Assembly: GCA_004556395.1 (NCBI GenBank)
Contig: SFHK01000021.1
Coordinates: forward strand, 1-31,731
Origin: Clostridiales bacterium
GTDB taxonomy: Bacteria; Bacillota; Clostridia; Christensenellales; Aristaeellaceae
DNA length: 31,731 nt
Direction of reading: 5' to 3'
Positions 23,460 to 31,635 of the stretch are shown piece by piece; positions within the stretch are counted from its first letter, which is position 1; the number at the start of each line of letters is the position of its first letter. The notes under the pieces are model-generated. The model was not told where the DNA came from. It ran no database searches and was given only the letters and a program-made list of their open reading frames with translations. Both the position numbers and the translations under genes were made by a program.

Positions 23460-25025
23460 ATGAAGAGAATCGCCGTTCTGATTCTCGCGCTCGCGCTGAT
23501 GCTCACCGGCTCCGCGCTGGCCGTCTATGATCCCGCCGCGTCTACGCCCACCATGTGGGACGGCGAGGTCACCACGATCACGTTCACCTCCCGCCTGCCC
23601 AACATCGTGCTTGAAAACAACCCCGTGCTCAAGCGCGTGGAGGAAGCCGTCGGCGTTCGTCTGGAAATCAGCGTGCTGGACGCCGCGCAGTACAACTCCC
23701 TGATCGCCGTGCAGATTGCCGGCGGCGACGTGCCGGATATGTTCTATCTGTGGGACAACAGCTCCAACGAGTCCTTCCAGAAGTGGGCCGCCGAGGGTCT
23801 ATTGTGGGATCTGGAGGAGCTGAAGGACAAGCTGCCCAACGCCTTCACGTGGCTCAACGAGACCGACCTCAAGTACGGCCGCGTGAGCTCTCTGGGCAAC
23901 AAGCTGTACGGCCTGCCGCGCATGCAGCAGCTGACGCCGCTGGCCATTCCGTATCGCGGCGACTGGCTCGAGAAGTTTGGCATGGACGTTCCGGTAACGC
24001 CCGACGATCTGTATGAGTACGCCGTGCGCGTCTCCAAGGAAGACCCCGACGGAAACGGCGTGGACGACACGTGGGGTCTGTACATCACCCACCTGGGCGA
24101 CAAGGGCGGCGGACTTCTGGATCAGAACATCCGCGAGGGCTTCGGCATTCTGCCCGAGACCGTGGCCTACAAGGTCATCCCCGCGCAGGAAGGCTTCATG
24201 GATCTGATGGACTGGTATCACAAGCTGTACGCCGACGGCGGCATCTACCCTGAGTTCTACCTCTCCACCAACGTGTACGAGGATCAGGACAAGTTCAAGG
24301 CCGGCACCGTGGGCGCGGCCTTCAAGACCACGAGCATCGACCACACGATCCATGGCCCGTCCAGCAATCTGCGTCAGGTTGATCCCAACGCTCGCGTGGT
24401 CGCCGGTTATCCGCTGCAGCCCAACGGCACGACCATTGAGGACAAGGACAACTTCTTCCACTATGTAACGCCCTCCTGCTGGGGTGTGTTCTGCATCAGC
24501 AAGAACGCCTCACCCGAGGCCGTGGACGCCGCGTGCCGCTTCCTCGACTGGGGCTGCACCGACGAAGGCGTTTACACGCTGAACTTCGGCATCGAAGGCA
24601 CGTCCTTCAAGTCGTGGGATGCGGCAACCCGCCTGAAGGTTGGCTACACCAAGGAGGAGAAGGAAGCGGTGCCGGAGCGCGGCTACAACTACATTTCCTA
24701 CCTGTGCGTGCAGCAGAGCTGGGCGGACTACGCCAAGCTGACCTTCTCCGGCGCGACGCCCGAGGAGGCTGCCGACTACAAGGCGCGCTACGACTTCCTG
24801 TATCGCGGCTACATCAACTATGACAACATCGACACCTATCCCGGCTACGGCGAGCTGAAGATCGCCAACGCCGAGCTGACCACCAAGCTCAACGACATGA
24901 TGGTTCAGTACATCTGCGGCAACATCAGCCGCGACGAGTTCACCACGTGGCTGTACGGCGAGTATTGCCCGGCGTGGGAAAGCGTCGAGGAGATCATCGA
25001 AAACGTGCAGGGGCCCAAGGCCTGA
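23460..25025 (+). CDS. Extracellular sugar-binding protein of the ABC transporter
   Basis: 521 residues, ATG 23460 with AAGGAGG 10 nt upstream. Signal peptide MKRIAVLILALALMLTGSAL ends at AVYDP. There is no lipobox cysteine, unlike most Gram-positive binding proteins. The mature part has the LplA/YtcQ pattern, with a calcium-loop-like DPDGNGVDDTWG (about 190) and GEYCPAWESV near the end. It delivers oligosaccharides to the two permeases on either side. How it stays at the cell surface is unclear. A 13-bp hairpin follows the stop. Confidence 0.9.
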   Translation: MKRIAVLILALALMLTGSALAVYDPAASTPTMWDGEVTTITFTSRLPNIVLENNPVLKRVEEAVGVRLEISVLDAAQYNSLIAVQIAGGDVPDMFYLWDNSSNESFQKWAAEGLLWDLEELKDKLPNAFTWLNETDLKYGRVSSLGNKLYGLPRMQQLTPLAIPYRGDWLEKFGMDVPVTPDDLYEYAVRVSKEDPDGNGVDDTWGLYITHLGDKGGGLLDQNIREGFGILPETVAYKVIPAQEGFMDLMDWYHKLYADGGIYPEFYLSTNVYEDQDKFKAGTVGAAFKTTSIDHTIHGPSSNLRQVDPNARVVAGYPLQPNGTTIEDKDNFFHYVTPSCWGVFCISKNASPEAVDAACRFLDWGCTDEGVYTLNFGIEGTSFKSWDAATRLKVGYTKEEKEAVPERGYNYISYLCVQQSWADYAKLTFSGATPEEAADYKARYDFLYRGYINYDNIDTYPGYGELKIANAELTTKLNDMMVQYICGNISRDEFTTWLYGEYCPAWESVEEIIENVQGPKA

Positions 25026-25035
25026 TTTTTGCACG

Positions 25036-25067
25036 CGCTTCCTCCGCTTCAGCGAGCGGAGGAAGCG
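25036..25067 (+). other. Intercistronic hairpin between binding protein and permease
   Basis: CGCTTCCTCCGCT, loop TCAGCG, AGCGGAGGAAGCG: a perfect 13-bp stem with no T-run. Such hairpins often stabilise upstream mRNA and favour high binding-protein levels. Confidence 0.75.
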
Positions 25068-25096
25068 TCCCCTGAAACATCCATGGGAGGAACGTT

Positions 25097-26050
25097 ATGC
25101 TGGATCTGAGAACGACGAAGAACCCGCGAGGCCTGGGCGAAAGGATCGGAAACGCGCTCACGTATGTCGTGAAGATGCGCTATCTGTACCTGATGTGCAT
25201 TCCGGGACTGATCTATCTTTTCATCTTTCATTACATGCCCATGTACGGCGTGATCATCGCGTTCAAGGATTTCTCCTACACAAAGGGAATCGTCGGCAGT
25301 AAATGGCTGGGCTTCTCCTACTTCGCGCGCGTGTTCAGCACGAAGGACTTCTTCGCCTGCTTTAAAAACTCCATCGTGCTGAGCCTTCTTCGGCTGGCGA
25401 TCAATACGCCCATCCCGATTCTGCTGGCGCTGATGGTGAACGAAATCGGCAATATGGCCTATAAGCGCATCGCGCAGACCGTTATGTACCTTCCGCACTT
25501 CATTTCGTGGGTCGCCATCGCGGGCATCACGATCACCTTCCTCTCGGAAACCGAGGGTCTGGTCAACCTCATGATTAAGCGCGCCACAGGGCGCACCGTT
25601 CCCTTCCTCAGCTCCGCCGGTATGTTCCGCGGCCTGATCATCTCCACCAGCATCTGGAAGGAAGCCGGATGGGGAACGATTATCTACCTTGCCGCCCTGT
25701 CGGGCATTAACCCAGAGCTCTACGAAGCCGCTACCATCGACGGCGCCAACCGCTTCCAGAAGGTGTGGTATATCTCGCTGACCGGTATCGCCAGCACGAT
25801 TTCCATCCTGCTGATCCTGAATATCGGCTCCATCATGAATAACGGCTTCGAGCAGATATATATGTTCCAGAATCCCCTGAATATCGCCACCAGCGAGGTC
25901 TTCGAAACCTATATCTATAAGGTAGGCCTCAAGAATACCGAATTCTCCTACTCCACGGCTGTCGGCCTGTTCAAATCCGTCGTAAACGCCGTGTTTGTCA
26001 TTATCGCCAACCGCGGCGCCCGAGCCCTGGGACAGGCGACATTCTATTAA
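25097..26050 (+). CDS. Carbohydrate ABC transporter permease (LplB/YtcP-type)
   Basis: 317 residues, GGGAGG upstream of the ATG. Six membrane segments; EAA loop LYEAATIDGANRFQKVWYIS (about 211-230). N-terminal NLYLMCIPGLIYLFIFHY-type segment (YLYLMCIPGLIYLFIFHYMP) is characteristic of LplB-like permeases. Partner of the permease at 22494. The stop overlaps the left end of a palindromic repeat. Confidence 0.9.
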   Translation: MLDLRTTKNPRGLGERIGNALTYVVKMRYLYLMCIPGLIYLFIFHYMPMYGVIIAFKDFSYTKGIVGSKWLGFSYFARVFSTKDFFACFKNSIVLSLLRLAINTPIPILLALMVNEIGNMAYKRIAQTVMYLPHFISWVAIAGITITFLSETEGLVNLMIKRATGRTVPFLSSAGMFRGLIISTSIWKEAGWGTIIYLAALSGINPELYEAATIDGANRFQKVWYISLTGIASTISILLILNIGSIMNNGFEQIYMFQNPLNIATSEVFETYIYKVGLKNTEFSYSTAVGLFKSVVNAVFVIIANRGARALGQATFY

Positions 26051-26214
26051 GACACCGCCGCACAATTCGGCGGCGCGCCGGGCGATGTCTTTTCCGTCCT
26101 CTGCGGCATGCAAATTCCTCGATTTACCTCCGGTAAGCCTTCGAAATTTGCATTTGCATCGGACGAAAAATCCATTCGCCGGCCGACTACCTCATTTGTG
26201 CGGCGTTGCCTTAA
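26047..26214. repeat. Long palindromic repeat, copy 2
   Basis: The left arm (26047-26099: TTAAGACACCGCCGCAC, GGCGATGTCTTTTCCGTCC) pairs with the right arm (26161-26214: GGACGAAAAATCCATTCGCC, GTGCGGCGTTGCCTTAA) over about 50 bp with mismatches. The core CTGCGGCATGCA is shared with the copy at 2578. Placed at the end of the ABC operon, it would also form a terminator-like hairpin. 26215-26437 has no gene I can support except the tiny ORF below. Confidence 0.75.
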
Positions 26215-26337
26215 AGAAACGCGGAGAGGGAGAGCGGGTAGAGAGAAAATACCTTTTATTAGGCGAGTGTGACGCGAAGCGGGAGGTTTGTGCCCTTTGC
26301 GAAGCTATTTGCCCCCTCGAAGACAAGGAGCCTTCCG

Positions 26338-26457
26338 ATGACCGGCGCGATTTTTCATCCCGGCAAGGTCATCGCCGCGCGCAATTCGTGCCTGCGGTAC
26401 GAACCATACGACCTGATGGAAAAAACCATACGGAAACGGGCGGCCTGCCGAGTGTGA
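26338..26457 (+). CDS. Possible small protein
   Basis: 39 residues (MTGAIFHPGKVIAARNSCLR ...) with AAGGAG about 5 nt before the ATG. No family recognised. It ends inside the hairpin of the sigma gene's terminator. It could be chance. Confidence 0.2.
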   Translation: MTGAIFHPGKVIAARNSCLRYEPYDLMEKTIRKRAACRV

Positions 26458-26468
26458 GCAGGCCGCCC
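26438..26468 (-). terminator. Terminator of the sigma factor gene
   Basis: GGGCGGCCTGC, 9-nt loop, GCAGGCCGCCC: an 11-bp perfect stem, then GTTTCC on minus; 17 nt past the stop. Confidence 0.8.
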
Positions 26469-26484
26469 GCGTGGGTATAGGGGG

Positions 26485-26946
26485 TTATTCGTCGTGGAGC
26501 TGGGCGCGCAGGGCGGCGCGGGCGCGGGAGAGGCGGGATTTGACCGTTCCGGCGGGGACGCGGAGCATGCGGGCGATTTCGTTTATGGCGTAGCCCTCAG
26601 AGTAGTGCAGCGTCAGGCACAGTCGGAGCGGTTCGGGCAGGGTTGAGAGGGCGCGGAGAATGTCCGGGTTGGCGTCAGGCGGGCATTCCGGCTCGGGCAG
26701 CGCGTCCGACGGCATTTCCCGCGCGCGGCGGCGATACACGGCGCGGCATTCGTTGATAAGGATGCGAATGACCCACGATTGCATCGCGCGGTCGTCGCGC
26801 AGCCGTTCGCGCCGGGAAAGCGCCTTGAGCACCGTTTCCGATATGGCGTCCTCGCGGTCGAAATGACTGCGCAAAAGCGTCGCGGAAACGCGATACAGCG
26901 TGCCCTGCATTTCAACGATGCGCCGCTCAAATTCTTCCTTCGTCAT
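26485..26946 (-). CDS. ECF-type RNA polymerase sigma factor
   Basis: 153 residues. Region 2 (about 10-75) has HFDREDAISETVLKALSR and the WVIRILINECR helix. Region 4 (about 95-150) has LSTLPEPLRLCLTLHYSEGY followed by the helix-turn-helix INEIARMLRVPAGTVKSRLS. It directs RNA polymerase to stress or envelope promoters. Downstream, 99 nt after, the anti-sigma-like gene; the order is the reverse of most ECF pairs. The ribosome binding site (AGAGAGAC) is weak. Confidence 0.92.
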   Translation of the reverse strand: MTKEEFERRIVEMQGTLYRVSATLLRSHFDREDAISETVLKALSRRERLRDDRAMQSWVIRILINECRAVYRRRAREMPSDALPEPECPPDANPDILRALSTLPEPLRLCLTLHYSEGYAINEIARMLRVPAGTVKSRLSRARAALRAQLHDE

Positions 26947-26998
26947 GCCTGTCTCTCTTTCGTGCCTGTGTTCGTGTCGTCGTGCCGCCGTGCGTCTG

Positions 26999-27018
26999 GA
27001 ATCGCGTTCCCGCGATTC
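26999..27018 (-). other. Hairpin between anti-sigma-like and sigma genes
   Basis: GAATCGCG, loop GGAA, CGCGATTC: a perfect 8-bp stem without T-run. It may tune sigma expression. Confidence 0.5.
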
Positions 27019-27045
27019 GACGATATGCCGCTGAAGCGCTGCTCC

Positions 27046-28260
27046 TTACTTTCGCGCGAACGTCAGGGTGATGGGCATATCGCTGTGCGTGGTTACCGTT
27101 CCGTCCGGGTTTACGGTTTCGAGGATCAGCGGAATCTCGGTCGGCTGGCTGTAGAGCATGCCGAAGGTGTATTCCTCCGTGATCGTCCACGAACCATCGG
27201 CGTTCTGCGTGAAGCCGTCGGTAATGCCGTGGCCGGACACGAGCTCCAGCTCGCCGCCAGCGCGCATCGACCAGCCGCCCAAGCTGTCGCTCTCGCCGAA
27301 CCATGCGCGGTAGGTTTCGTCCGTCAGCGTTGCGCGCAGATCTACCGTCGCGCGGCTTTCGCCGACCTCGGCGCTCAGGATCTCGAACTTTGCACCGTCA
27401 AACTCGAAGACCGCGGGGCCGGTGTACACGAGCGTCTCTATGTCGTCCGCGCTGTCATCGGCTTTAAAGGTTACCGTGAAACGATCGGTCAGCTCGAAGC
27501 AGCCCGTAGCGGCCAGCGCGTCCGCATAGCTGAAGTCCGGCGTATCGGTCGTGCAGGCGACAGTGCCGTCCGGCTCTACGTACACGAAGCCATTGGCGTT
27601 CAGCTCCGCAAGCCGGGCGGCATAAACGTCCCAATCCTTTTCGCGATCGATCGCCCAGAGCGCCTGCGCTTCCTCGTCGGATACGATCGTGCCGGTAAGC
27701 TTCAGGACGGCATAGCTGATGGTTACGTCCGGCCCGGTCGTTCCCGGCACGAACGCCGTGCAGAAGCTGTTCACGGGCGCGTCCTCAAGGAAGAATTCCG
27801 TGAGCTTGTATTCATACGCGCCGTTCTGGTGTGCGCCGCCGGCGGTCAGGCGTTCGAGGAGGATGTAGTAGCGGTTGCCGGGAACCTTTGAAGTGAAGGT
27901 CGCGGACAGCGCCAGCGTTTCCTCCCTGGAATTGTACAGGCATTCGTCCACGGTGTAAAGAACGTCTTCGCTTTCATAGCGGCAGTCGACGGCGCGGATG
28001 TGGCTGATGGCGGCTTCGTTCACGCGCGTCACGCCGTCCGCGTCCATCTGTGAGAACATGTCGCGCAGGGAAAAGCCGGTGGCGGCGGCCAGCGCCGTTC
28101 CGCACAGGAGCGCGGCGATCAGCGCGGCGGCGACGAGGGTAACAGTGTGCTTTCGTTTCATGGCGGTTGCCTCCCTTTCTTTGGACAGCGAGCGCCGAAT
28201 GCATGCCTCCACGCCGGGGGGCGTGGTTCCAAAGGCTCGTTTCAGATCGTGTTCGTTCAA
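27046..28260 (-). CDS. Anti-sigma-like single-pass membrane protein
   Basis: 404 residues from TTG 28260. Residues 1-33 (MNEHDLKRAFGTTPPGVEAC ...) resemble the cytoplasmic N-terminus of clostridial proteins encoded with ECF factors. Residues 38-58 are a membrane helix, and the remaining ~345 residues an extracellular beta-rich region with repeats of ALSATF, VTFKADDSADD and SWTITEEYTFG. An ATG at 28161 (residue 34) has a much stronger site (GGGAGG, 8 nt) and would give a secreted 371-residue protein with a signal peptide. The topology from 28260 suits an anti-sigma sensor; I prefer it. A GAACC at 28332-28328 with an ATCTTA 17 nt on could be a self-regulated ECF promoter. Confidence 0.7.
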   Translation of the reverse strand: MNEHDLKRAFGTTPPGVEACIRRSLSKEREATAMKRKHTVTLVAAALIAALLCGTALAAATGFSLRDMFSQMDADGVTRVNEAAISHIRAVDCRYESEDVLYTVDECLYNSREETLALSATFTSKVPGNRYYILLERLTAGGAHQNGAYEYKLTEFFLEDAPVNSFCTAFVPGTTGPDVTISYAVLKLTGTIVSDEEAQALWAIDREKDWDVYAARLAELNANGFVYVEPDGTVACTTDTPDFSYADALAATGCFELTDRFTVTFKADDSADDIETLVYTGPAVFEFDGAKFEILSAEVGESRATVDLRATLTDETYRAWFGESDSLGGWSMRAGGELELVSGHGITDGFTQNADGSWTITEEYTFGMLYSQPTEIPLILETVNPDGTVTTHSDMPITLTFARK

Positions 28261-28408
28261 GCTCTCGCTTCCCTTCCAAATTGAACTGGTCGGCCGACCA
28301 TAGGTAAGATGCGCGAAAGTGCGCGTTGGTTCACAGTTTTAGAAGGAAATTTTCATTCGGCGGCGAAAGAATAAGGGGAACCATCAAAAGCAAAGGAGCC
28401 TGTGAACC

Positions 28409-28828
28409 ATGAAGGGTGAAAACTGCGGCTATTGCCAGGGCGGCGCGCTGCTGGCGGAATTCGGCATCAAAATCTGCGACTTAGGCGTGAGCCAGCTGAT
28501 TCTGTTCAAGGAGCAGAGCCATCCGGGGCGCTGTATCGTGGCGTACAAGGATCACGTGAGCGAAATCGTAAACCTGACCGACGAGGAGCGCAGCGCCTTC
28601 TTCGCCGACGTGAACCGCGCGGCGAACGCCATCCATAAGGCGTTCCATCCCGAGAAGGTAAACTACGGCGCGTACGGCGACACCGGCTGCCACCTGCATT
28701 TCCACCTCGTGCCCAAGTACCGCGACGGATTCGAGTGGGGCGGCGTGTTCGCGATGAACCCGAAGCAGACCTACCTGACGGACGAACAGTACGCCGAAAT
28801 GATCGAGAAGATCAAGAGCAACCTCTGA
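28409..28828 (+). CDS. HIT family nucleotide hydrolase
   Basis: 139 residues, AAAGGAG about 10 nt upstream. The histidine triad HLHFHL is at 95-100 (H95, H97, H99), followed by VPK. Upstream GRCIVAYKDHVSEIVNLTDE is typical. The N-terminus NCGYCQGG resembles the zinc-site variant. It hydrolyses nucleotide phosphoramidates or dinucleotides. Monocistronic with a terminator following. Confidence 0.92.
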   Translation: MKGENCGYCQGGALLAEFGIKICDLGVSQLILFKEQSHPGRCIVAYKDHVSEIVNLTDEERSAFFADVNRAANAIHKAFHPEKVNYGAYGDTGCHLHFHLVPKYRDGFEWGGVFAMNPKQTYLTDEQYAEMIEKIKSNL

Positions 28829-28847
28829 TTCCAACTTCTGTGACAAG

Positions 28848-28876
28848 CGCCGCTTCCGGTATGGGGGCGGCGTTTG
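28848..28876 (+). terminator. Terminator of the HIT gene
   Basis: CGCCGCTTCC, 5-nt loop, GGGGGCGGCG, TTTGCTCT. A 10-bp stem with G-T pairs. Confidence 0.75.
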
Positions 28877-28969
28877 CTCTGTCAAGCGCGTTTTAATAGA
28901 ACGGCTAATAATTTCATTCATAATCCAATAGACAGCCTCATACTCTAATGGTGAAAGGGGTTGATCACC

Positions 28970-29215
28970 ATGTTGATTTCGGTTCAAAGTCTCCCGGAAA
29001 AGAACCTGCTGCGGCGCAAGTCCTGCCGCATGAGCGCGGTAAAGGCATTTCTCGATTCCGGCTACGAGGTTGCGGAATTCGCGCCCGAAGCCGGCGATAC
29101 CATCCGCCGCGCCTATAACGGCCTTCTGATGGCCGTCCGCCGCCAGTATCCCGGCCAGATCGGCGTCTACTGGCGCGGCGGCAAAATCTACCTGAAGCGG
29201 ATTCGTGTCAGATGA
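28970..29215 (+). CDS. Small unknown basic protein
   Basis: 81 residues. ATG 28970 follows GAAAGGGG at 9 nt; a TTG at 28961 overlaps that site. Basic (many Arg/Lys), with an SAVKAFLDSGYEVAEFAPEA segment, AYNGLLMAVRRQYPGQIGVY and a C-terminal GGKIYLKRIRVR that ends in beta-strand. It resembles a small DNA- or RNA-associated protein in shape, but I recognise no family. Codon choice is like its GC-rich neighbours. Confidence 0.65.
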   Translation: MLISVQSLPEKNLLRRKSCRMSAVKAFLDSGYEVAEFAPEAGDTIRRAYNGLLMAVRRQYPGQIGVYWRGGKIYLKRIRVR

Positions 29216-29311
29216 GGAGGGATAAGGATTAAAGTTAGGAATGCGATCTGAATCCTCGTCTATGGAAATATCAAAATTGGCTTCGGACGGTATAAGTATT
29301 AATTGCGCACG

Positions 29312-29350
29312 AAAAAATGTCTCCGCGGTTCATGCAGCCACGGAGACATT
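29312..29350 (-). terminator. Terminator of the SDR operon
   Basis: Minus strand: AATGTCTCCGTGG, loop, CCGCGGAGACATT, TTTTCG. 13-bp stem with one mismatch. 29216-29311 has no gene I can support. Confidence 0.9.
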
Positions 29351-29366
29351 GATAAGGTCTGACAAG

Positions 29367-30095
29367 TTACATTTTCTTTCGACAGCCATCGATTTGAATA
29401 TTTTGACCGGCGATATAGGTAGATTCGTCCCCGGCGAGGAAGCAGATCAGGTTTGCGTTTTCGGTATGCGTGCCCGTTCTGCCCAAGAAGGATAATTCAG
29501 ATGGTTCTTCCACATCCTGATGGCTACTGACACTGCCAGGCGAAACGGCGTTTACGAGGATTCTCTTGGGAGCCAGTTCCTTAGCCAGCGCTTTCGTGAA
29601 TCCGATGACCGCAGCCTTTGTAGTAGAATAATCCACCATATTTGCATTGCCGTATACGCCTGCGACCGAAGCTACATTGATGATCCTGCCCGACTCAGCG
29701 GGAATCATATATTGAAGAGCTGCATGCGTAAAGTACATGGTGCCAAGCAGGTTCACGTCAATATACTTTTTCCACATATCAGAGGTGGTTTCGATAAACG
29801 GCATGGAGCGGCGCCAGACCCCCGCATTGTTCACAAGAATATCGATGTGATCGAAGCGTTTCGCAGCTTCGTCAATGATTTCGTTTGCTCGTGTTTCATC
29901 CGATACATCCGCAGTAAATGTCAGTGCATTGACGCCGAACGCTTCGCACTCAAGTTTGCAAGTCGCCAGTCCCTCCTCATCCATATCTACAAGAACGAGG
30001 TTTGCGCCAAGAGAAGCCATTTTCTTCGCCGTCGCCCGACCAATGCCGATAGCTGCGCCCGTAATTACAGCCGTTCTATGATCCAGTCTGCTCAT
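29367..30095 (-). CDS. SDR family NAD(P)-dependent oxidoreductase
   Basis: 242 residues. Cofactor motif TGAAIGIG (12-19), NNAG (89-92), catalytic Ser143 and Y156-STTK160. Acidic VDMDEE after strand 2 suggests NAD rather than NADP. The C-terminal GQNIQIDG is typical. AAGGAGG overlaps the end of the preceding SDR gene; 11-nt gap. Last gene of the permease-dehydroquinase-SDR-SDR operon. The substrate is likely a polyol or sugar acid from this operon's pathway; not determined. Confidence 0.93.
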   Translation of the reverse strand: MSRLDHRTAVITGAAIGIGRATAKKMASLGANLVLVDMDEEGLATCKLECEAFGVNALTFTADVSDETRANEIIDEAAKRFDHIDILVNNAGVWRRSMPFIETTSDMWKKYIDVNLLGTMYFTHAALQYMIPAESGRIINVASVAGVYGNANMVDYSTTKAAVIGFTKALAKELAPKRILVNAVSPGSVSSHQDVEEPSELSFLGRTGTHTENANLICFLAGDESTYIAGQNIQIDGCRKKM

Positions 30096-30106
30096 ATGTA
30101 TCCTCC

Positions 30107-30844
30107 TTATCGATTGGCCAGCAGCATGCGACCGCCGTCAATAATGTGGTTTGTACCGGTGATAAAAGCTGCGTCATCGCTGCACAGATACAGAACCAGC
30201 TTCACAATTTCAATTGGTTCCGCAGCTCTTCCCAGGGCTGTCTGCATGTTTGCCATAGACGCGCGCGTCAGCACGGGGCCCGGAGTTACGCCGCAGCAGC
30301 GCACGCCGTATGGCGCACCTACACGAGCCAGCGCCTTCGTAAGGCCGTAGGTCAGACCGCTCTTTTCCGCGGCATAATCCACACCGCCGCCGGTTTCTCC
30401 ATCTATGGAACCGATATTGATGATCACGCCGCGCCTGTTATCGCACATATGCGCAAGTACCGAACGAGCAAACAGCATTGGCGCGCGGAAATTGACCTGA
30501 ATGCCCCAGTCGATGACCTCCAGCGGCTCATGCATGAAGTCTACCCCAGCTGTACCGCACATGCGCGGTGGGAAGCCCCCTGCGAATGATACCAGTATGT
30601 CGATGTGTCCCTGTTCATGCATGACTCTGGCAGTTACGGCTGCAATCTGGTCGAAATCTCGCAGATCGCATACGCAAGGTACAGCATTTTTAATTTCGTT
30701 CGCTGCTGCGTTCAGGCGCTCTTCATTTATGTCGACCATATACACAATTGCGCCTTCGAGCGAGAGCTGCTTTGAGGTTTCGAGCCCCATGCCGGACGCA
30801 GCGCCCGTAATAATGGCCGTGCGGTTCGTAAATCTCTGTTCCAT
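30107..30844 (-). CDS. SDR family NAD(P)-dependent oxidoreductase
   Basis: 245 residues. TGAASGMG (13-20) and the active site Ser146/Tyr157/Lys161 (YAAEK) are present. The NNAG motif reads SFAG (86-89), a departure from most classical SDRs, though the catalytic triad is intact. VDINEE suggests NAD. Only 2 nt from the dehydroquinase-like gene, so translation is probably coupled. Confidence 0.92.
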   Translation of the reverse strand: MEQRFTNRTAIITGAASGMGLETSKQLSLEGAIVYMVDINEERLNAAANEIKNAVPCVCDLRDFDQIAAVTARVMHEQGHIDILVSFAGGFPPRMCGTAGVDFMHEPLEVIDWGIQVNFRAPMLFARSVLAHMCDNRRGVIINIGSIDGETGGGVDYAAEKSGLTYGLTKALARVGAPYGVRCCGVTPGPVLTRASMANMQTALGRAAEPIEIVKLVLYLCSDDAAFITGTNHIIDGGRMLLANR

Positions 30845-30846
30845 CG

Positions 30847-31632
30847 TTAAACCACCTCATCAATTGACCAGTTCAGGTTTTTGAGAGCCGCGAGCATGTT
30901 GACGACGGGCGGCTGAACGCTGATATAATCCGAAGAATACCGCTGTACGCAGAAGGTCAGCATGCTTCCGAGCGTTGGCCCAAGCAAACGCTGCGGTCTG
31001 GCAAATGCACCGCTGCACAGGTGAATAAACGGAACTTTCAGTGTGCGACGCAGCGCTAATGTGGTTTTGATTGCATCGACAAACTCGTCCTCTGTGTCGG
31101 CAACGGTAACAATCTTGGCAATATCGCAGCCGCGCTTTTCTATTGCCAGCATCTGTTGCACGACCTCGTCGCACCTGCGCGCTCGCTGAATGTGAGACGA
31201 CATAATCACCTCTCCGCCCAATTCATGTATCTCGTCAATAAATTTTCGCTGCATGTCCACGGCACGGGAATTCTCCGTGAATTCGCAGTCGCCCGCATTG
31301 AAAGTGTCGCCAGTCAGGTCTACACAGGCGGCACCGCATCGAATTGCGCGCCGCAAAAGATCCATACGTTCCTCATCCGTGTACGCGCGGGGAAGGGCAC
31401 CCGCATCGCGATAGTGCAGCATCATCACAGGTTTCCTTGTGCAACCTGCCATGCGTCGCAAAGCTTCATCGGAATGATTCGCCTGTCCAACCTTTTCCAG
31501 ATGAATTGCGAAGGCGTGCGCACCCTCATATTCTGCGTTTCGAATATTTGCAATGTTGGCTTCAATCGTCGTTTCGCCCGTAATGCACACAAGAATCGGG
31601 CGCGGCAGGTTTAGAAAAGACGGCTTGTTCAT
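30847..31632 (-). CDS. Type I 3-dehydroquinate dehydratase-like protein
   Basis: 261 residues. TIM-barrel with the type I hallmarks: H147 in IMSSHIQRA and K173 (Schiff base) in DIAKIVTVADTEDE. The C-terminal GAFARPQRLLGPTLGSMLTF also matches the family. The first substrate-binding strand, usually ExR, reads AIHLEKVG, so the substrate may not be dehydroquinate. The genomic setting (sugar-type permease and two SDRs) points to catabolism of quinate, shikimate or a related acid rather than aromatic biosynthesis. AGGAG overlaps the permease stop. Confidence 0.78.
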   Translation of the reverse strand: MNKPSFLNLPRPILVCITGETTIEANIANIRNAEYEGAHAFAIHLEKVGQANHSDEALRRMAGCTRKPVMMLHYRDAGALPRAYTDEERMDLLRRAIRCGAACVDLTGDTFNAGDCEFTENSRAVDMQRKFIDEIHELGGEVIMSSHIQRARRCDEVVQQMLAIEKRGCDIAKIVTVADTEDEFVDAIKTTLALRRTLKVPFIHLCSGAFARPQRLLGPTLGSMLTFCVQRYSSDYISVQPPVVNMLAALKNLNWSIDEVV

Positions 31633-31635
31633 GCT

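Noticed and set aside
25049..26113. 354-codon minus-strand frame opposite the ABC permease
   Set aside because: Asp/Gly/His-rich shadow; the permease frame shows membrane segments and the EAA loop.
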